Of a stretch of 64,000 nucleotides of DNA, positions 10,906-21,321 are shown one piece after another (the first letter of the stretch is position 1; the number at the start of each line of letters is the position of its first letter). Below the pieces are notes generated by a model. The model was given only the letters and a program-made list of their open reading frames with translations. It made no database searches and was not told the origin of the DNA. The translations under genes were made by a program, and so were the position numbers. Source of the stretch: Nocardioides daejeonensis (GTDB taxonomy: Bacteria > Actinomycetota > Actinomycetes > Propionibacteriales > Nocardioidaceae); NCBI RefSeq assembly GCF_003194585.1, contig NZ_QHKZ01000001.1, positions 310,001 through 374,000 on the forward strand, written 5' to 3'.

Positions 10906-11750
10906 CCGACTACATTCTCGAAGCCTGCAACGTCGTCAAGACCTACGAAGCACGCGGTGCCGCCGCGGTGCACGCGCTGAAGGACGTCTCTCTCGGCGTC
11001 GCCCAGGGGGAGACCGTCGGCCTGGTCGGCGAGTCCGGCAGCGGCAAGACCACGCTGATGCGCATGCTGCTGGCGATCGAGGAGCCGACCACCGGTGTGG
11101 TCCGCTTCCGCGGTACGCCGCGCAATGAGATGGGCAAGGCGGAGATGAAGGAGTACTTCAACAACGTCAGCGCCGTCTTCCAGAACCCGTTCAGCTCGCT
11201 CAATCCGCGTCGCCGACTCTGGGACGTGATGACCGAGCGTCGCGCGATCGAGCGCCGCGCCAAGAAGTCGGAGCGACGTGAGCGCGCGGCCGAGCTCACC
11301 GCCATGGTCGGCCTGCCCGAGGACTACATCGACCGCTATCCGCACCAGCTGTCGGGCGGTCAGCGGCAACGTATCGCCATCGCGCGTGCCCTGGCCGAGG
11401 ATCCGTCGGTCATCGTCCTCGACGAGCCGATGTCCGCGCTCGATGTCTCGGTGAGCGCTCAGATCGCCAACCTCTTGCTGGAGTTGCAGGAGAACTTCGG
11501 CGTCGGCTTCCTGCTGATCGGCCACGACATGGACATGATCCGGCACCTGTGCCACCGCGTGGCCGTGCTCTACAAGGGCGACATCGTCGAGCAGGGGCCT
11601 GTCGATGCGGTCATGCGCGCACCAGAACACGACTACACCAAGCGTCTGCTTGCGGCCTCCGAGTTGACCTCCTTGGAGATCGACGACCTGGAGCCCGTGG
11701 AGTCAGCGGATGCCCCGTTTCTCATCAGCCAACCCGTTCCCACCCATTGA
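10902..11750 (+). CDS. ABC transporter ATP-binding protein, DppF/OppF type
   Basis: The protein has 282 residues. Walker A is GESGSGKT, the Q-loop is in VFQNPFSSLNPRR (typical of OppF/DppF), the signature is LSGGQRQR, Walker B is VIVLDEPMSALD and the H-loop is GHD. It begins in an ATGA overlap with the DppD-like gene. It is the second ATPase of the importer and is followed after 13 bases by the third enolase-superfamily gene, which ties transport to metabolism in one operon. Confidence 0.94.
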   Translation: MTDYILEACNVVKTYEARGAAAVHALKDVSLGVAQGETVGLVGESGSGKTTLMRMLLAIEEPTTGVVRFRGTPRNEMGKAEMKEYFNNVSAVFQNPFSSLNPRRRLWDVMTERRAIERRAKKSERRERAAELTAMVGLPEDYIDRYPHQLSGGQRQRIAIARALAEDPSVIVLDEPMSALDVSVSAQIANLLLELQENFGVGFLLIGHDMDMIRHLCHRVAVLYKGDIVEQGPVDAVMRAPEHDYTKRLLAASELTSLEIDDLEPVESADAPFLISQPVPTH

Positions 11751-11763
11751 GGACTGAATCTCC

Positions 11764-12882
11764 ATGAAGATCATCGACGTACGCGCGACCCAGCTCAAGT
11801 CCCCCGACTACGAGTTCAAGTGGAAGGACGAGTGGGAGGGCCGGCGGATCGGCCTGATTCTCCTGCGCATCATCGGCGAGGACGGCCACGAGGGCCACTG
11901 CATCACGTGGCTGGTCGGCAACGGTCAGATGGAGGACTCGCTGCCGCGACTCAAGAAGGTGCTCGTCGGGCGCGACCCGCACGACGTCGAGGCCATCTCC
12001 TACGAGCTGAGCGACTCGCTGACCGCACCGACGGGCGTCAGCTCGGCCGTCGACATCGCATTGTGGGACCTGATCGGCAAGCACCATGAGACCCCGGTCT
12101 ACAAGCTGCTGGGCGCCGCCAGGCATCGGGTCCGCGCCTACGCGAGCACGGTGTGGTATCCGGAGGTCCAGGACTACGTGGACCTTGCCCTCCAGTGCCG
12201 CGACGAAGGCTTCACCGCCTACAAGCTGCACGCGTTCGGCACCCCGGACAAGGACATCGAGGTGTGTCGTGCCGTCCGCGAAGCGGTCGGAGACACCATG
12301 GATCTGATGCTCGACCCGGTGAACTCCTACGACCGGCACGGAGCGTTCAAGGTGGGCCGAGTCCTCGAAGAGCTCGACTTCTATTGGTACGAGGCGCCGA
12401 TCAAGGACACCGACATCGACGGACTCGTCGACCTCACCCGGAGCCTCGACATCCAGGTGGCGGGAGCCGAGAGCGTCATGGGCGGGCTGAAGTTCCTGCC
12501 CCAGTACGTCACTCGACACGCGGTCGACCAGATCCGGGGGATCGGGGACTTCGTCGGTGGCATCTCGGCGATGAAGAAGGCCGCCTCCATGTGTGAGGCG
12601 TTCGGGATCAACTACGAACCCCACTCCTACGGCCACACGCTGATCCAGGCCGCCCATTTCAACGTGATGCTCGCCATCCACAACTGCGATCTGGTGGAAC
12701 TTCCGGTGCCCACCGGAATCCTCGACCAGGGGATGAAGGACACGCTGCGTGTCAACGCCGAGGGATTCGTCGACGCGCCGACCAAGCCGGGTCTCGGCTA
12801 CGAGATCGATGAGGACGAGATCGACAACATGACGATCCGCGAACTGGCGGTCGGCGAGTTCAGCACCCACTTGGGCAGCTGA
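11764..12882 (+). CDS. Enolase-superfamily protein (mandelate racemase/muconate lactonizing type), paralogue 3
   Basis: The 372-residue protein has the same fold and motifs as the two earlier paralogues: K154-L-H156, metal ligands D184 (MLDP), E210 (WYEA) and E236, and the Asp-His pair D262/H287 (EPHSYG). The third metal motif reads AES rather than GES. The cap has [13 protein letters not shown], different again from the others, which suggests a different but related substrate. It lies within the importer operon, 13 bases after the DppF-like gene and 59 before the large oxidoreductase gene. Confidence 0.88.
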   Translation: MKIIDVRATQLKSPDYEFKWKDEWEGRRIGLILLRIIGEDGHEGHCITWLVGNGQMEDSLPRLKKVLVGRDPHDVEAISYELSDSLTAPTGVSSAVDIALWDLIGKHHETPVYKLLGAARHRVRAYASTVWYPEVQDYVDLALQCRDEGFTAYKLHAFGTPDKDIEVCRAVREAVGDTMDLMLDPVNSYDRHGAFKVGRVLEELDFYWYEAPIKDTDIDGLVDLTRSLDIQVAGAESVMGGLKFLPQYVTRHAVDQIRGIGDFVGGISAMKKAASMCEAFGINYEPHSYGHTLIQAAHFNVMLAIHNCDLVELPVPTGILDQGMKDTLRVNAEGFVDAPTKPGLGYEIDEDEIDNMTIRELAVGEFSTHLGS

Positions 12883-12941
12883 GGCCACCGCCTCGCCGGT
12901 TGCCTGCCGTACCACTCGATCTCATCAGACAAGGAAGAGAA

Positions 12942-15900
12942 ATGACGCTCACCAGCCGGCCGCAGGCCCGCCACTCCCTGGCGGACCGCTTCGAGGACCA
13001 GAAGGACGGTGCCTACCTCACCTCCATCCAGGCCCTCGTCCGGATCCTGGTCGACCAGCGGCGCCGCGACGTCGCGAACGGACTGAACACGGGCGGCCTG
13101 GTCTCGGGCTACCCGGGATCACCGCTCGGTGGCGTCGATGACGAGATGGCTCGGCAGACCGAGCTTCTCGAGGAGCACCGGATCGTTCATCGCCCCGGGC
13201 TCAACGAGGAGTTGGCAGCAACGGCGCTGTGGGGCGCGCAGACCGTCAACGAGTTGCCCGGCGCCACCGTCGACGGCGTCTTCGGCATGTGGTTCGGCAA
13301 GGCCCCGGGTGTCGACCGTGCAGCGGATGCACTGAGGCACGGCAACATCCGGGGCACCGGCCGGCACGGTGGTGTCCTAGTGGTGGCCGGCGATGACCCG
13401 AATGCCGGCTCCACCAACTTCCCTACGGACAGCAACGGCATGTTCATCGACTGGGGGATGCCACTCTTCTTCCCCGGCAACGTCCAGGAGATCCTCGATC
13501 TCGGCGCCCACGGCTATGAGCTCTCCAGGATCAGCGGCCTGTGGGTCGGCTTCAAGATGGTCACCGAGACTGCCGACGCCTCCGGATCGGCCGATGTCGA
13601 TCCGGCGCGGCTGCGGTTCGTCCTTCCTGAGGCGGTCCGCTCGGGCGAGTTCGCCCCGACCTTGCGAGTGAACACGCCTGGCGGCCCGATGCGTGAGGCG
13701 GAGCGCGACCTGGTGGAGGAGCGTAAGCAGATCGCTGCCGACTACATCCGGCTCAACAACCTGAACCCGATCACCATCGCTCCAGCCCAGGCACGTATCG
13801 GGATCGTCTCTCCGGGCAAGACCTACTACGACCTGCACAAGGCCCTGGTGGACCTGGGGCTCGACGAGGCGGCGCTGCGCAAGCACGGCGTACGAGTCAA
13901 GCGTCTGGGTGCGCTGTGGCCGGTCAGTCAGCAGGAGTGGTCGGACTTCGCCGACGGTCTGGAGCAGATCTTCGTCGTGGAGGAGAAGAAGTCCCTGGTC
14001 GAGGGCTTCCTCAAGGAGGCGCTGTACGGTCGCGCCGACGCGCCTGCCATCCATGGCAAGCTCGGTCCGAACGGGCGGCCGATGATTCCCGACTACGGCG
14101 CCCTCACCTCCGACGCGGTCGTCCGCGCCCTCGGGCCCGCGCTGCGCGATCTGCTCGGTGACGTGGTCACCGTGCCGGCGCCCCGACGTACCCGCCCGCT
14201 GCTGCCCTTGATCACGGACCGCAAGCCGTTCTTCTGCTCCGGCTGCCCGCACAACCGGTCGCTGATCGCGCCCGAGGGCGCCACCGTCTCGGCCGGTATC
14301 GGTTGCCACATCCTCGAACTGGTGGTGCCGCGCGACGAGTACGGCGAGATGGCCGGCTACACCCAGATGGGCGGGGAGGGCGCGCAGTGGGTCGGCATGG
14401 CGCCGTTCACCGACACGGCACACATCTTCCAGAACGTCGGTGATGGGACGTTCCACCATTCCGCCAGCCTGGCGCTGCGCTCGGCCGTGGCAGCCGGCGT
14501 CAACATCACCTACAAGCTGCTCTACAACAGTGCCGTGGGAATGACCGGTGGACAGCACGTCGAAGGCGGCATGAGCGTGCCGGCGCTGACCAAGCTGTTC
14601 GAGGCGGAGGGGGTCGCTCGCACCATCATCACCACTGACGATCCCAAGAAGTACCGACGCACCAAGCTGGCCAAGGGAGTCCAGGTCTGGCATCGGGACC
14701 GGTTGCTCGAGGCGCAGGAGACCCTTGCCGACGTGCGTGGCGTCACGGTCCTGCTGCACGACCAGTACTGCGCTGCCGAGAAGCGTCGGCTGCGCAAGCG
14801 GAAGAAGATGGTGCAGCCGACGAGAAGGATCGCGATCAATGATCGCGTCTGCGAGGGCTGCGGCGATTGCAACCGCAAGTCGCAATGCCTCTCGGTGCAG
14901 CCGATCGAGACCGAGTTCGGCCGGAAGACGACGATCCACCAGTCGTCGTGCAACTTCGACTACTCCTGCGTCGACGGCAACTGCCCGTCGTTCCTCTCGG
15001 TCGAGACCAAGGACGCGGTCCGCACGGAGCGTGCGGTGGCTCAGGCACCCGAGGTTCCCGCACCGGTCTGCCGGGTGCCCTCTGAAGCCTTCAACATCAC
15101 GATGACCGGCATCGGCGGCACCGGCGTCGTCACGATGAGTCAAGTGCTCGCCAATGCGGCCGCGTTCGACAACCTGCTGGTGCGCAACCTCGACCTGACC
15201 GGGTCGAGCCAGAAGGCGGGGCCGGTGGTCTCCCAGCTGCAGGTCTACAGCAAGGCGTCCGACGAGCCGGCCGCTCAGATCGCTGAGGGGGAGACCGATC
15301 TCTTCCTCGCCTTCGACCTGTTGACGTCGATGGCCCCGAAGAACCTGTCGTTGGCGGGGCCCGACCGCACCATCGTCGTGGCCTCCACGTCGCCCACGCC
15401 GACCGCCGATCAGGCGATCGACCCGAGCATCCCCTATCCGGATGCGGCCGTGCTTCTTGCCGAGCTCGCGGAAGTCTCGCGCGCGGCCGACAACGTTGCG
15501 GTCGATCCCAACCGCATCGCGGAGGCCGTCTTCGGCAATCACCTGATGACCAACACGGTGCTGGTCGGCGCCGCCTATCAGTCTGGTGCGCTGCCGATCA
15601 CGGCTGGCTCGATCGAGGAGGCGCTCCGCGTCAACGGTGCCGCCGTCGAGGCGAACATCAACGCGTTCCGCTGGGGGCGCGCCGCCGTCGCGGCTCCCGA
15701 GGTCGTGGCGACGATGCTGGAAAAGGCGCAATCGCAGCCCGCCGCGGTGATCTCGCAGGCGCTCGCCCGCCGGATCACCGCCCACCCCGAGGGCACCCAG
15801 GTGCGGCAGCTGCTCGACGTGCGGGTCCCCGAGCTGGTCGCCTACCAGGACGAGAAGCTCGCAACCCGCTACCTCGACGTCGTGGACCGAGCCGCCGCGG

Positions 15901-16457
15901 CGGAGCGGGCGGCCTATGGGACGGTCGGCTCCATCACCGAGACGGTCGCCTTCCAGCTCTACCGGTTGACTGCCTACAAGGACGAGTACGAGGTCTCTCG
16001 CCTGCATCTGCTCGACAGTGAGAAGCAGCGGATCGAAGACGAGTTCGGTGTCGGAGCCAAGGTCAGCTTCCATCTCCACCCGCCGATGTTGAAGGCGTTG
16101 GGCATGCACAAGAAGATCAAGGTCGGCGGCTGGTTCCGCCCGCTCTTCGCGGTGATGGCGCGGATGAAGTTCCTGCGCGGCACCCGACTCGACATCTTCG
16201 GGATGGACCGCGTCCGCAGGATCGAGAAGGCCCTGGTCCGGCACTATCGGGGGCTGTGCGAGGAGGTTATGGCCCAGATGGCCGACCACGAGCGGTCGGC
16301 GCTCACGAGCCTGCTGGCTCTTGCCGACGACATCCGCGGCTACGACGAGGTCAAGCTGGGCAACGTCGTCACCTACGTCGACGCGGTGCGCGAGGCGGCG
16401 GCCAGGCTCGGCGTCGACGCCCATCTCGAAGACGTGCTGTTGCGGATCGACGGCTGA
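12942..16457 (+). CDS. Fused indolepyruvate-type 2-oxoacid:ferredoxin oxidoreductase (IorA-IorB fusion)
   Basis: At 1171 residues this matches the full-length bacterial IOR family. The N-terminal pyrimidine-type thiamine diphosphate region has [13 protein letters not shown] and [14 protein letters not shown] central region has CSGCPHNRS and GIGCH. A ferredoxin-like cluster of cysteines (CEGCGDC, then C..C..C) lies at about residues 636-700. A C-terminal gamma-type domain begins [14 protein letters not shown] at about 720. The family decarboxylates aromatic or branched 2-oxo acids to acyl-CoA and reduces ferredoxin. The start at 12942 follows AAGGAAGAGA. Being last in the importer operon, it plausibly consumes the 2-oxo acid made by the enolase-superfamily enzymes (inference). 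Confidence 0.9.
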   Translation: MTLTSRPQARHSLADRFEDQKDGAYLTSIQALVRILVDQRRRDVANGLNTGGLVSGYPGSPLGGVDDEMARQTELLEEHRIVHRPGLNEELAATALWGAQTVNELPGATVDGVFGMWFGKAPGVDRAADALRHGNIRGTGRHGGVLVVAGDDPNAGSTNFPTDSNGMFIDWGMPLFFPGNVQEILDLGAHGYELSRISGLWVGFKMVTETADASGSADVDPARLRFVLPEAVRSGEFAPTLRVNTPGGPMREAERDLVEERKQIAADYIRLNNLNPITIAPAQARIGIVSPGKTYYDLHKALVDLGLDEAALRKHGVRVKRLGALWPVSQQEWSDFADGLEQIFVVEEKKSLVEGFLKEALYGRADAPAIHGKLGPNGRPMIPDYGALTSDAVVRALGPALRDLLGDVVTVPAPRRTRPLLPLITDRKPFFCSGCPHNRSLIAPEGATVSAGIGCHILELVVPRDEYGEMAGYTQMGGEGAQWVGMAPFTDTAHIFQNVGDGTFHHSASLALRSAVAAGVNITYKLLYNSAVGMTGGQHVEGGMSVPALTKLFEAEGVARTIITTDDPKKYRRTKLAKGVQVWHRDRLLEAQETLADVRGVTVLLHDQYCAAEKRRLRKRKKMVQPTRRIAINDRVCEGCGDCNRKSQCLSVQPIETEFGRKTTIHQSSCNFDYSCVDGNCPSFLSVETKDAVRTERAVAQAPEVPAPVCRVPSEAFNITMTGIGGTGVVTMSQVLANAAAFDNLLVRNLDLTGSSQKAGPVVSQLQVYSKASDEPAAQIAEGETDLFLAFDLLTSMAPKNLSLAGPDRTIVVASTSPTPTADQAIDPSIPYPDAAVLLAELAEVSRAADNVAVDPNRIAEAVFGNHLMTNTVLVGAAYQSGALPITAGSIEEALRVNGAAVEANINAFRWGRAAVAAPEVVATMLEKAQSQPAAVISQALARRITAHPEGTQVRQLLDVRVPELVAYQDEKLATRYLDVVDRAAAAERAAYGTVGSITETVAFQLYRLTAYKDEYEVSRLHLLDSEKQRIEDEFGVGAKVSFHLHPPMLKALGMHKKIKVGGWFRPLFAVMARMKFLRGTRLDIFGMDRVRRIEKALVRHYRGLCEEVMAQMADHERSALTSLLALADDIRGYDEVKLGNVVTYVDAVREAAARLGVDAHLEDVLLRIDG

Positions 16458-16495
16458 GCGGCTGGGCGCGGATCGACGACGCCCGCGCGAACGTC

Positions 16496-16541
16496 AACGG
16501 CGGCCTGTCCCCGGTCATCTGATCGGAGACAGGCCGCCGTT
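16496..16541. terminator. Bidirectional terminator
   Basis: Perfect 14-bp arms (16496-16509 and 16528-16541) with an 18-base loop separate the convergent oxidoreductase (stop 16457) and acyl-CoA dehydrogenase (stop 16545) genes. The hairpin marks the right boundary of the catabolic island. Confidence 0.8.
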
Positions 16542-16544
16542 CGT

Positions 16545-17696
16545 TCAGGGGCGGCCTACGATCTTCCGCCCGATGATCAGCTTCATGACCTCGTTCGCCC
16601 CGCCGAAGATGCGCTGGATCCGGGCGTCCTGGTAGGCGCGGCCCACGGGATACTCCAACATGAAGCCGTAGCCGCCGTGCAGTTGCAGGCAGCGGTCGAT
16701 GACGTCGTTCTGCAGGTCGGAAGCCCACCATTTCGCCTGGGCCGCATCGACGTCGGTGAGCTCGCCGAGGTTGAAGGCGAGGATCGCCTGGTCGACGTAC
16801 ACCCTGGCCACGTGGACGATCGTCTGCATCTCGGCGAGCTCGAACTGGGTGTTCTGGAAGTCGGCGATGCGCTGACCGAAGGCCTTGCGGTCCTTCGTGT
16901 AGGTGATCGTGTCGGCGAGGACGGCCTCGGCCACGGCGACCGCGTGGGCGGCGATCGAGAGCCGCTCCAGCGGCAGCATGTTCTTCAGCTGGCCGAAGCC
17001 GCCGCCGATCTCGCCGAGCACTCCAGCGTCGGGCACGAAGACGTCTTCGTAGACCAGCTCGGCGGTGTCCTGGGCGTGCAGGCCGACCTTCTTGAGCTTG
17101 CGCCCGCGGGAGAAGCCCTCCATCTCCCGTTCGACCACGAAGAGGGTGAAGCCGCGAGGCCCACCGGCCGGGTCGGTGCGGGCGACGGTGATGACGAGGT
17201 CGGCGTTGATGCCGTTGGTGATGAAGGTCTTGGCGCCGTTGATCACCCAGCCACCGGGCACCTGGCGAGCGGAGGTCTTGATGCCCTGCAGATCGGATCC
17301 GGTGCCGGGCTCGGTCATCGCGATGGCGCCGATCAGCTCTCCGGCGATCATGCGGGGGAGCCAGCGCTGCTTCTGCTCCTCGGTGCCGATCTCGGCGATG
17401 TAGGGGATGGCGATGTCGTCCTGCAACGAGAAGCTCGAGGCAAGCGAGGTGGCGTGCACCTTGGCGAACTCCTCGAGGATCACGTTGCGGAAGCGGTAGT
17501 CGCCACCCGCGCCGCCGTACTCCTCCGGGGCGGCCAGGCCGAGCAGGCCCTGCTTGCCGGCGGCGAGCCACACGTCGCGGTCGATGATGCGCTCCTCCTC
17601 CCAGCGTTCGAGGTTGGGCACGACCTCGCGCTCGACGAAGGCCGCGACAGTGCCGCGGAAGGCCTCGTGATCGTCGGTGTAGAGAGTGCGCTTCAT
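16545..17696 (-). CDS. Acyl-CoA dehydrogenase
   Basis: This 383-residue FAD enzyme carries the family signatures AIAMTEPGTGSDLQ and GGYGFMLEYPVGRAYQDARI. The usual catalytic Glu near the C-terminus (YEGT motif) is Gly here (IFGGANEV). Instead a Glu occurs in LERLSIA at residue 244, the site used by isovaleryl- and long-chain acyl-CoA dehydrogenases. It should oxidise acyl-CoA to 2-enoyl-CoA and pass electrons to ETF. Its stop codon side faces the island terminator. The next gene starts in a 4-base overlap with the start of this one, so it is the last gene of a three-gene minus-strand operon. Confidence 0.9.
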   Translation of the reverse strand: MKRTLYTDDHEAFRGTVAAFVEREVVPNLERWEEERIIDRDVWLAAGKQGLLGLAAPEEYGGAGGDYRFRNVILEEFAKVHATSLASSFSLQDDIAIPYIAEIGTEEQKQRWLPRMIAGELIGAIAMTEPGTGSDLQGIKTSARQVPGGWVINGAKTFITNGINADLVITVARTDPAGGPRGFTLFVVEREMEGFSRGRKLKKVGLHAQDTAELVYEDVFVPDAGVLGEIGGGFGQLKNMLPLERLSIAAHAVAVAEAVLADTITYTKDRKAFGQRIADFQNTQFELAEMQTIVHVARVYVDQAILAFNLGELTDVDAAQAKWWASDLQNDVIDRCLQLHGGYGFMLEYPVGRAYQDARIQRIFGGANEVMKLIIGRKIVGRP

Positions 17697-18613
17697 CGGG
17701 GGTCCTCCAAGGTGGTCGGGTCGAAGGTGGGAGCAGGGAAGGTGGTGAAGAGGTCAGGCAGCTCGGTGGTGACCCGGTCGGGGAAGGCGGCAGGTCGCTT
17801 CTCCAGGAAGGAGGCGAAGCCCTCGCGGCCGTCGGCGCTGACGCCCCGCAGGTTCAGGCCGAGCGACTCGATCTGGTGCGCCACCATCGGGTGGGCGGCG
17901 CCCTGCATGCGCCACAGCAGCTGCCGGGCCATGGCGGCGGAGACCGGGGCTGCGTTGTCGGCGATCTCGCGGGCGATGTCGGTGGCGACGCCGATCAGCT
18001 CCTCGGGCGTGTGCAACGACCGCACCAGGCCGTGCTCGAGCGCCTCCGGGGCTCGGAAGACCCGGCCGGTGAAGACCCACTCCAGGGCCGTCTGCATCCC
18101 GACCAGCCGGGGGAGGAACCATGACGAGCAGGACTCGGGGATCACGCCGCGCCGCGCGAAGACGTAGCCGAACTTCGCGGTCTCGGATGCGAGCCGGATG
18201 TCGGCGGCGAGGATCATCGTGGCGCCCACCCCGACGGCGGGGCCGTTGACGGCGGCGATGATCGGCTTGCGGCAGTCGAACATCCGCAGCACCACCCGGC
18301 CGCCCCCGTCCCGGCGCCGCGGCAGGTCATCACCGGGTACGTCGAACTGGGTGTCGGCGGGAGCGGTGCGGCTGGTGCGCCAGGCGGTGAAGGCATCGCC
18401 CCCGTCGACCGCGTCCATTCCGGCGCAGAAGCCCCGGCCAGCACCGGTGAGGATCACGGCCCGGACGTCGTCGTCGGCGTCCACCCGGTCGAAGGCCTCG
18501 ATCAGCTCGGCCTCCATCTCGTCGGTGAAGGCGTTGAGCCGGTCGGGCCGGTTGAGCGTGATGGTCGCGATGCCGTCTTCGACGGCGTAGAGCAGGGTCT
18601 CCACGGCGGTCAC
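17693..18613 (-). CDS. Crotonase-family protein (enoyl-CoA hydratase-like)
   Basis: The 306-residue protein has the crotonase core. The oxyanion-hole segment is GRGFCAGMDAVD and the second is AAVNGPAVGVGATM. In the second active-site loop it has GVIPESCSSWFLPRL, keeping a Glu, while the first catalytic Glu of classic hydratases is replaced. It could be a hydratase, isomerase or thioesterase. The GTG start at 18613 overlaps the upstream stop by four bases, and its end overlaps the acyl-CoA dehydrogenase start. It is clearly paralogous to the gene at 50196. Confidence 0.85.
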   Translation of the reverse strand: MTAVETLLYAVEDGIATITLNRPDRLNAFTDEMEAELIEAFDRVDADDDVRAVILTGAGRGFCAGMDAVDGGDAFTAWRTSRTAPADTQFDVPGDDLPRRRDGGGRVVLRMFDCRKPIIAAVNGPAVGVGATMILAADIRLASETAKFGYVFARRGVIPESCSSWFLPRLVGMQTALEWVFTGRVFRAPEALEHGLVRSLHTPEELIGVATDIAREIADNAAPVSAAMARQLLWRMQGAAHPMVAHQIESLGLNLRGVSADGREGFASFLEKRPAAFPDRVTTELPDLFTTFPAPTFDPTTLEDPR

Positions 18614-19416
18614 CTGTGCTTGTAGTCGGGAGCGCGCTTCCCCAGGAAGGCACGCATGGCTTCGGGTTGGTCCTCGGTGAGGGCGGTGATCACCTGCTGG
18701 CGGTTCTCGAACTCGATCGCGGTCTTCAGGCTGGGCATCTCCAGGGCCATCCACATGCCCTGCTTGGTGAGCGCCACCGATGCCGGGGGGTTGCGCACGA
18801 TCTCGGCGGCCTTGGCCAACGCGGCGTCGAGCAGGGTCTCGGTCGGCACCACCTGGGTGAGCAACCCGAGCCGGTGCGCCTCGGCGGCGTCGAAGCGACG
18901 ACCGGTGAGCATCAGCTCGTGCGCGTTGCCGGCGCCCACCACGCGGGGGAGCAGCCAGGAGATGCCGATGTCGCAGGCTGAGAATCCGGCGCGGATGAAG
19001 CCGACGGCGAAGACCGCCGGCTCGGCCGCGATCCTGATGTCGCTGGCACAGACCAGGGCCAGCCCGCCACCGGCGGCGGCTCCGTTCACGGCGGCGATCA
19101 CCGGCTGGGGGAGCGCGTTGATCTTCTCCACGAGCCGGGCGATCTCGCGTTGGCGGTCGAGCGTGCCCAAGGTGAAGCCCTGCTCATCGATCCGTTCGGG
19201 GTCGCCATAGCCGTTCAGGTCCAGCCCCGCGCAGAAGGCGCGACCCGCCCCCGTGAGCACGACGACCCGCACGTCACGCTCGGCTGCGACGCGATCGAGC
19301 TCCTCATGCAGCGCGGACACCAGGCCGGCCTCGAGGGTGTTGAGCTGGTCGGGGCGCGACAGTGTGATCATGCGGACGCCGGGCGCGGGATCGGTGACCA
19401 CCACCGGTGTTGTCAT
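18610..19416 (-). CDS. Crotonase-family protein (enoyl-CoA hydratase-like)
   Basis: The protein has 268 residues, the usual size for enoyl-CoA hydratases. It has GRAFCAGLDLNGYGD and IAAVNGAAAGGGLALVCASD for the oxyanion hole and CoA pocket. The second-loop residue, usually Glu, sits in GFSACDIGISWLLPR as Asp or Cys, so the reaction is uncertain. It is the first gene of the minus-strand acyl-CoA operon, and a TetR-type operator lies in its promoter at 19446-19471. A downstream crotonase is coupled by a GTGA overlap. Confidence 0.85.
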   Translation of the reverse strand: MTTPVVVTDPAPGVRMITLSRPDQLNTLEAGLVSALHEELDRVAAERDVRVVVLTGAGRAFCAGLDLNGYGDPERIDEQGFTLGTLDRQREIARLVEKINALPQPVIAAVNGAAAGGGLALVCASDIRIAAEPAVFAVGFIRAGFSACDIGISWLLPRVVGAGNAHELMLTGRRFDAAEAHRLGLLTQVVPTETLLDAALAKAAEIVRNPPASVALTKQGMWMALEMPSLKTAIEFENRQQVITALTEDQPEAMRAFLGKRAPDYKHR

Positions 19417-19445
19417 CAGGGGCCTCCTGCTCGTGTTTGTGATGA

Positions 19446-19471
19446 TATCTAAACAAACGATCAGTTAAATA
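19446..19471. promoter_or_regulatory. TetR-type operator candidate, left copy
   Basis: TATCTAAAC is followed by AAACGATCAGTTAAATA. Aligned on the AAACGRTC core, 19453-19471 shares 13 of 19 bases with 20204-20222. It lies 30 bp upstream of the minus-strand crotonase start at 19416 and 76 bp before the TetR start at 19547, so it could control both. Confidence 0.55.
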
Positions 19472-19546
19472 ACTAGGGTTGAGCAAGAGCTGCCCGCTCT
19501 GGTTTGCTGAGGCGATCCGCCAGCGTGGTGAGCGAAGGAGTCAAGC

Positions 19547-20158
19547 ATGGTCAGAGCCGTTCAGGGCAAGGCGCGGCACGGCAAGGCGCCGGTGTTGCGG
19601 GCCGCCGTCGAGAGGTTCAACGAGGTCGGCTATCACGCTACGTCCATGCGTGACATCGCGCGCGGCGCCGATGTGACCGTGGCATCGATCTATCATCACT
19701 TCCCCTCCAAGCAGGAGGTGCTGCAAGAGATCATGGTCGAGACGATGAGCGACGTCATCTCTGCCACGCGATCGGCACTGTTGGCGGCCGGCCGGACGCC
19801 GCGCGAGCAGCTCTCTGCGCTGGTCAGAGCCTGGATTCTGTTTCACACTGATCGTCAGGCAGAGGCGCAGATCGGCGCTTCGGAACTGCGCAGCCTCGAC
19901 GAGGTGGGACGCAAGATCGTGGTGCGGCTGCGTGATGAACAGCAACGTATGTTCGATGACGTGATCGCCCGTGGGGTCGAGACCGGCGACTTTGCAACCA
20001 GGCATCCGCGCGAGGCTGCGCGCGCGGTGATCAATATGGGCTACTCGGTGGCGAGCTGGTATCGCCAGGACGGTGAGGTCGCTCCGGCCGAGATGGCCGA
20101 GCGCTACGTGGACCTGGCCCTGGGCACGGTGGGTTGTCGCGACGCTGGGGAGGGGTGA
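19547..20158 (+). CDS. TetR-family transcriptional regulator of acyl-CoA genes
   Basis: The protein has 203 residues. The helix-turn-helix at about residues 10-55 includes AAVERFNEVGYHATSMRD, IARGADVT and VASIYHHFPSKQEVL. The C-terminal part resembles TetR regulators of fatty-acid catabolism in actinobacteria. It lies between two outward acyl-CoA operons, and related AT-rich palindromic sites flank it at 19446-19471 and 20201-20222. An acyl-CoA-responsive local repressor is the simplest reading (inference). Confidence 0.88.
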   Translation: MVRAVQGKARHGKAPVLRAAVERFNEVGYHATSMRDIARGADVTVASIYHHFPSKQEVLQEIMVETMSDVISATRSALLAAGRTPREQLSALVRAWILFHTDRQAEAQIGASELRSLDEVGRKIVVRLRDEQQRMFDDVIARGVETGDFATRHPREAARAVINMGYSVASWYRQDGEVAPAEMAERYVDLALGTVGCRDAGEG

Positions 20159-20200
20159 GCTCGCCCGGGGGTTGCCAGACCGAGGACGGCGCCCTATGGT

Positions 20201-20222
20201 TATCTAAACGGTCGTTTGGATA
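20201..20222. promoter_or_regulatory. TetR-type operator, right copy
   Basis: This is a 22-bp inverted repeat with arms TATCTAAACG and CGTTTGGATA around GT and a single mismatched pair. It is AT-rich in a very GC-rich context. It sits 13 bp before the APH-type kinase start at 20235. It shares its core with the site at 19446-19471. Confidence 0.7.
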
Positions 20223-20234
20223 GGGGTTGAGGAG

Positions 20235-21305
20235 ATGGTTGACTCGAGCGCCGCGCAGGAGGCCGGCAACGCGATGGTCGGGGACGGCCTCCTCGACTTG
20301 CCAGCGCTGGAGCGCTACCTGGCGAAGGAGTTGCCCGAAGGCCCGACCGGGGTGCTGACCGCGCGGCTCATCGCCGGGGGACGCAGCAACCCGACGTACG
20401 ACATCTCCGACGGGAGCCGGCACTGGATCCTGCGGCGCCCGCCGTACGGCGAGATCCTGCAGTCCGCGCACGACATGTCGCGCGAGGCGCGAGTGATGGG
20501 CGCTCTCGGCGGCTCCGCCGTGCCGGTGCCCACGGTGGTAGCGCACTGTGAGGACACCGAGGTGCTCGGCGTGCCCTTCTACGTGATGGATCGGCTTGAG
20601 GGCCGCACCTACCGCACCCGTGAAGGCACGGGAACCTTGACCGTCGAGCAGCGCCGGGCACTCGCCGAGAACATGGTGACCACGTTGGTCGCCCTCCACT
20701 CGATCGATCCCGCAGACGTCGGCCTGGCCGACTGGGGTCGTCCCGACGGCTACCTCGAGCGCCAGGTCTCACGCTGGGGCCGGCAGTGGCACAAGATCAA
20801 GACCTCCGAGCGTCCTGAGGTCGATGATCTCGTCGAACGGCTCACCCGTTCGTTGCCGCCGTTGCGCTTCCCCGGCATCGTCCACGGTGACTTCAAGATC
20901 GACAACCTCATGGTCGATCACGACGACCCGAGTCGGATCCTGGGTCTGCTCGATTGGGAGATGTCCACCCTCGGCGACACCCTCACCGACCTCGGCATCC
21001 TGATCAGCTTCTGGGACGAGCCCGGCCAGATGCACAACCCCATCACCGCCGGCGCGACCGCGCATGCGGGCTTCCCCACCGCCGCCGAGGTAGTGGCGCT
21101 CTATGCCGAGCGACGCAGCATCAGTGTCGATGACCTGGAGTGGTACATCGTCTTCGCCGACTTCAAGATCGCGGTGATCCTCGAGCAGATCCACCACCGT
21201 CACCTGCAGGGGACGACGGTCGGGGACTGGTTCGACGACATCGGCGACATGGTCGGCCCCCTACTCACCCGGGCCCGCGAGCGCGCGGACCGGGCCGGAC
21301 TCTGA
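20235..21305 (+). CDS. APH-type phosphotransferase (ACAD10/11- and LvaA-like kinase)
   Basis: The 356-residue protein has the aminoglycoside-phosphotransferase fold. The catalytic loop is GIVHGDFKIDN and the metal site is GLLDWEMSTLGD. The N-terminal nucleotide region includes GGRSNPTYDI and WILRRPP. This subfamily is found beside, or fused to, acyl-CoA dehydrogenases (ACAD10/11). In LvaA it phosphorylates 4-hydroxyacyl-CoA. Here it is followed 16 bases later by an ACAD10/11-like gene, which supports a 4-hydroxyacyl-CoA kinase rather than a drug-resistance role. LvaA needs the small protein LvaB, and no LvaB-like gene is seen here. Confidence 0.85.
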   Translation: MVDSSAAQEAGNAMVGDGLLDLPALERYLAKELPEGPTGVLTARLIAGGRSNPTYDISDGSRHWILRRPPYGEILQSAHDMSREARVMGALGGSAVPVPTVVAHCEDTEVLGVPFYVMDRLEGRTYRTREGTGTLTVEQRRALAENMVTTLVALHSIDPADVGLADWGRPDGYLERQVSRWGRQWHKIKTSERPEVDDLVERLTRSLPPLRFPGIVHGDFKIDNLMVDHDDPSRILGLLDWEMSTLGDTLTDLGILISFWDEPGQMHNPITAGATAHAGFPTAAEVVALYAERRSISVDDLEWYIVFADFKIAVILEQIHHRHLQGTTVGDWFDDIGDMVGPLLTRARERADRAGL

Positions 21306-21321
21306 AACCAGGAGGACCACC

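Noticed and set aside
13377..16424. Long minus-strand open frame of about 1015 codons opposite the IOR gene
   Set aside because: It is the high-GC antisense shadow of a gene with clear family motifs; its translation is Arg/Gly/Val-rich with no domain.
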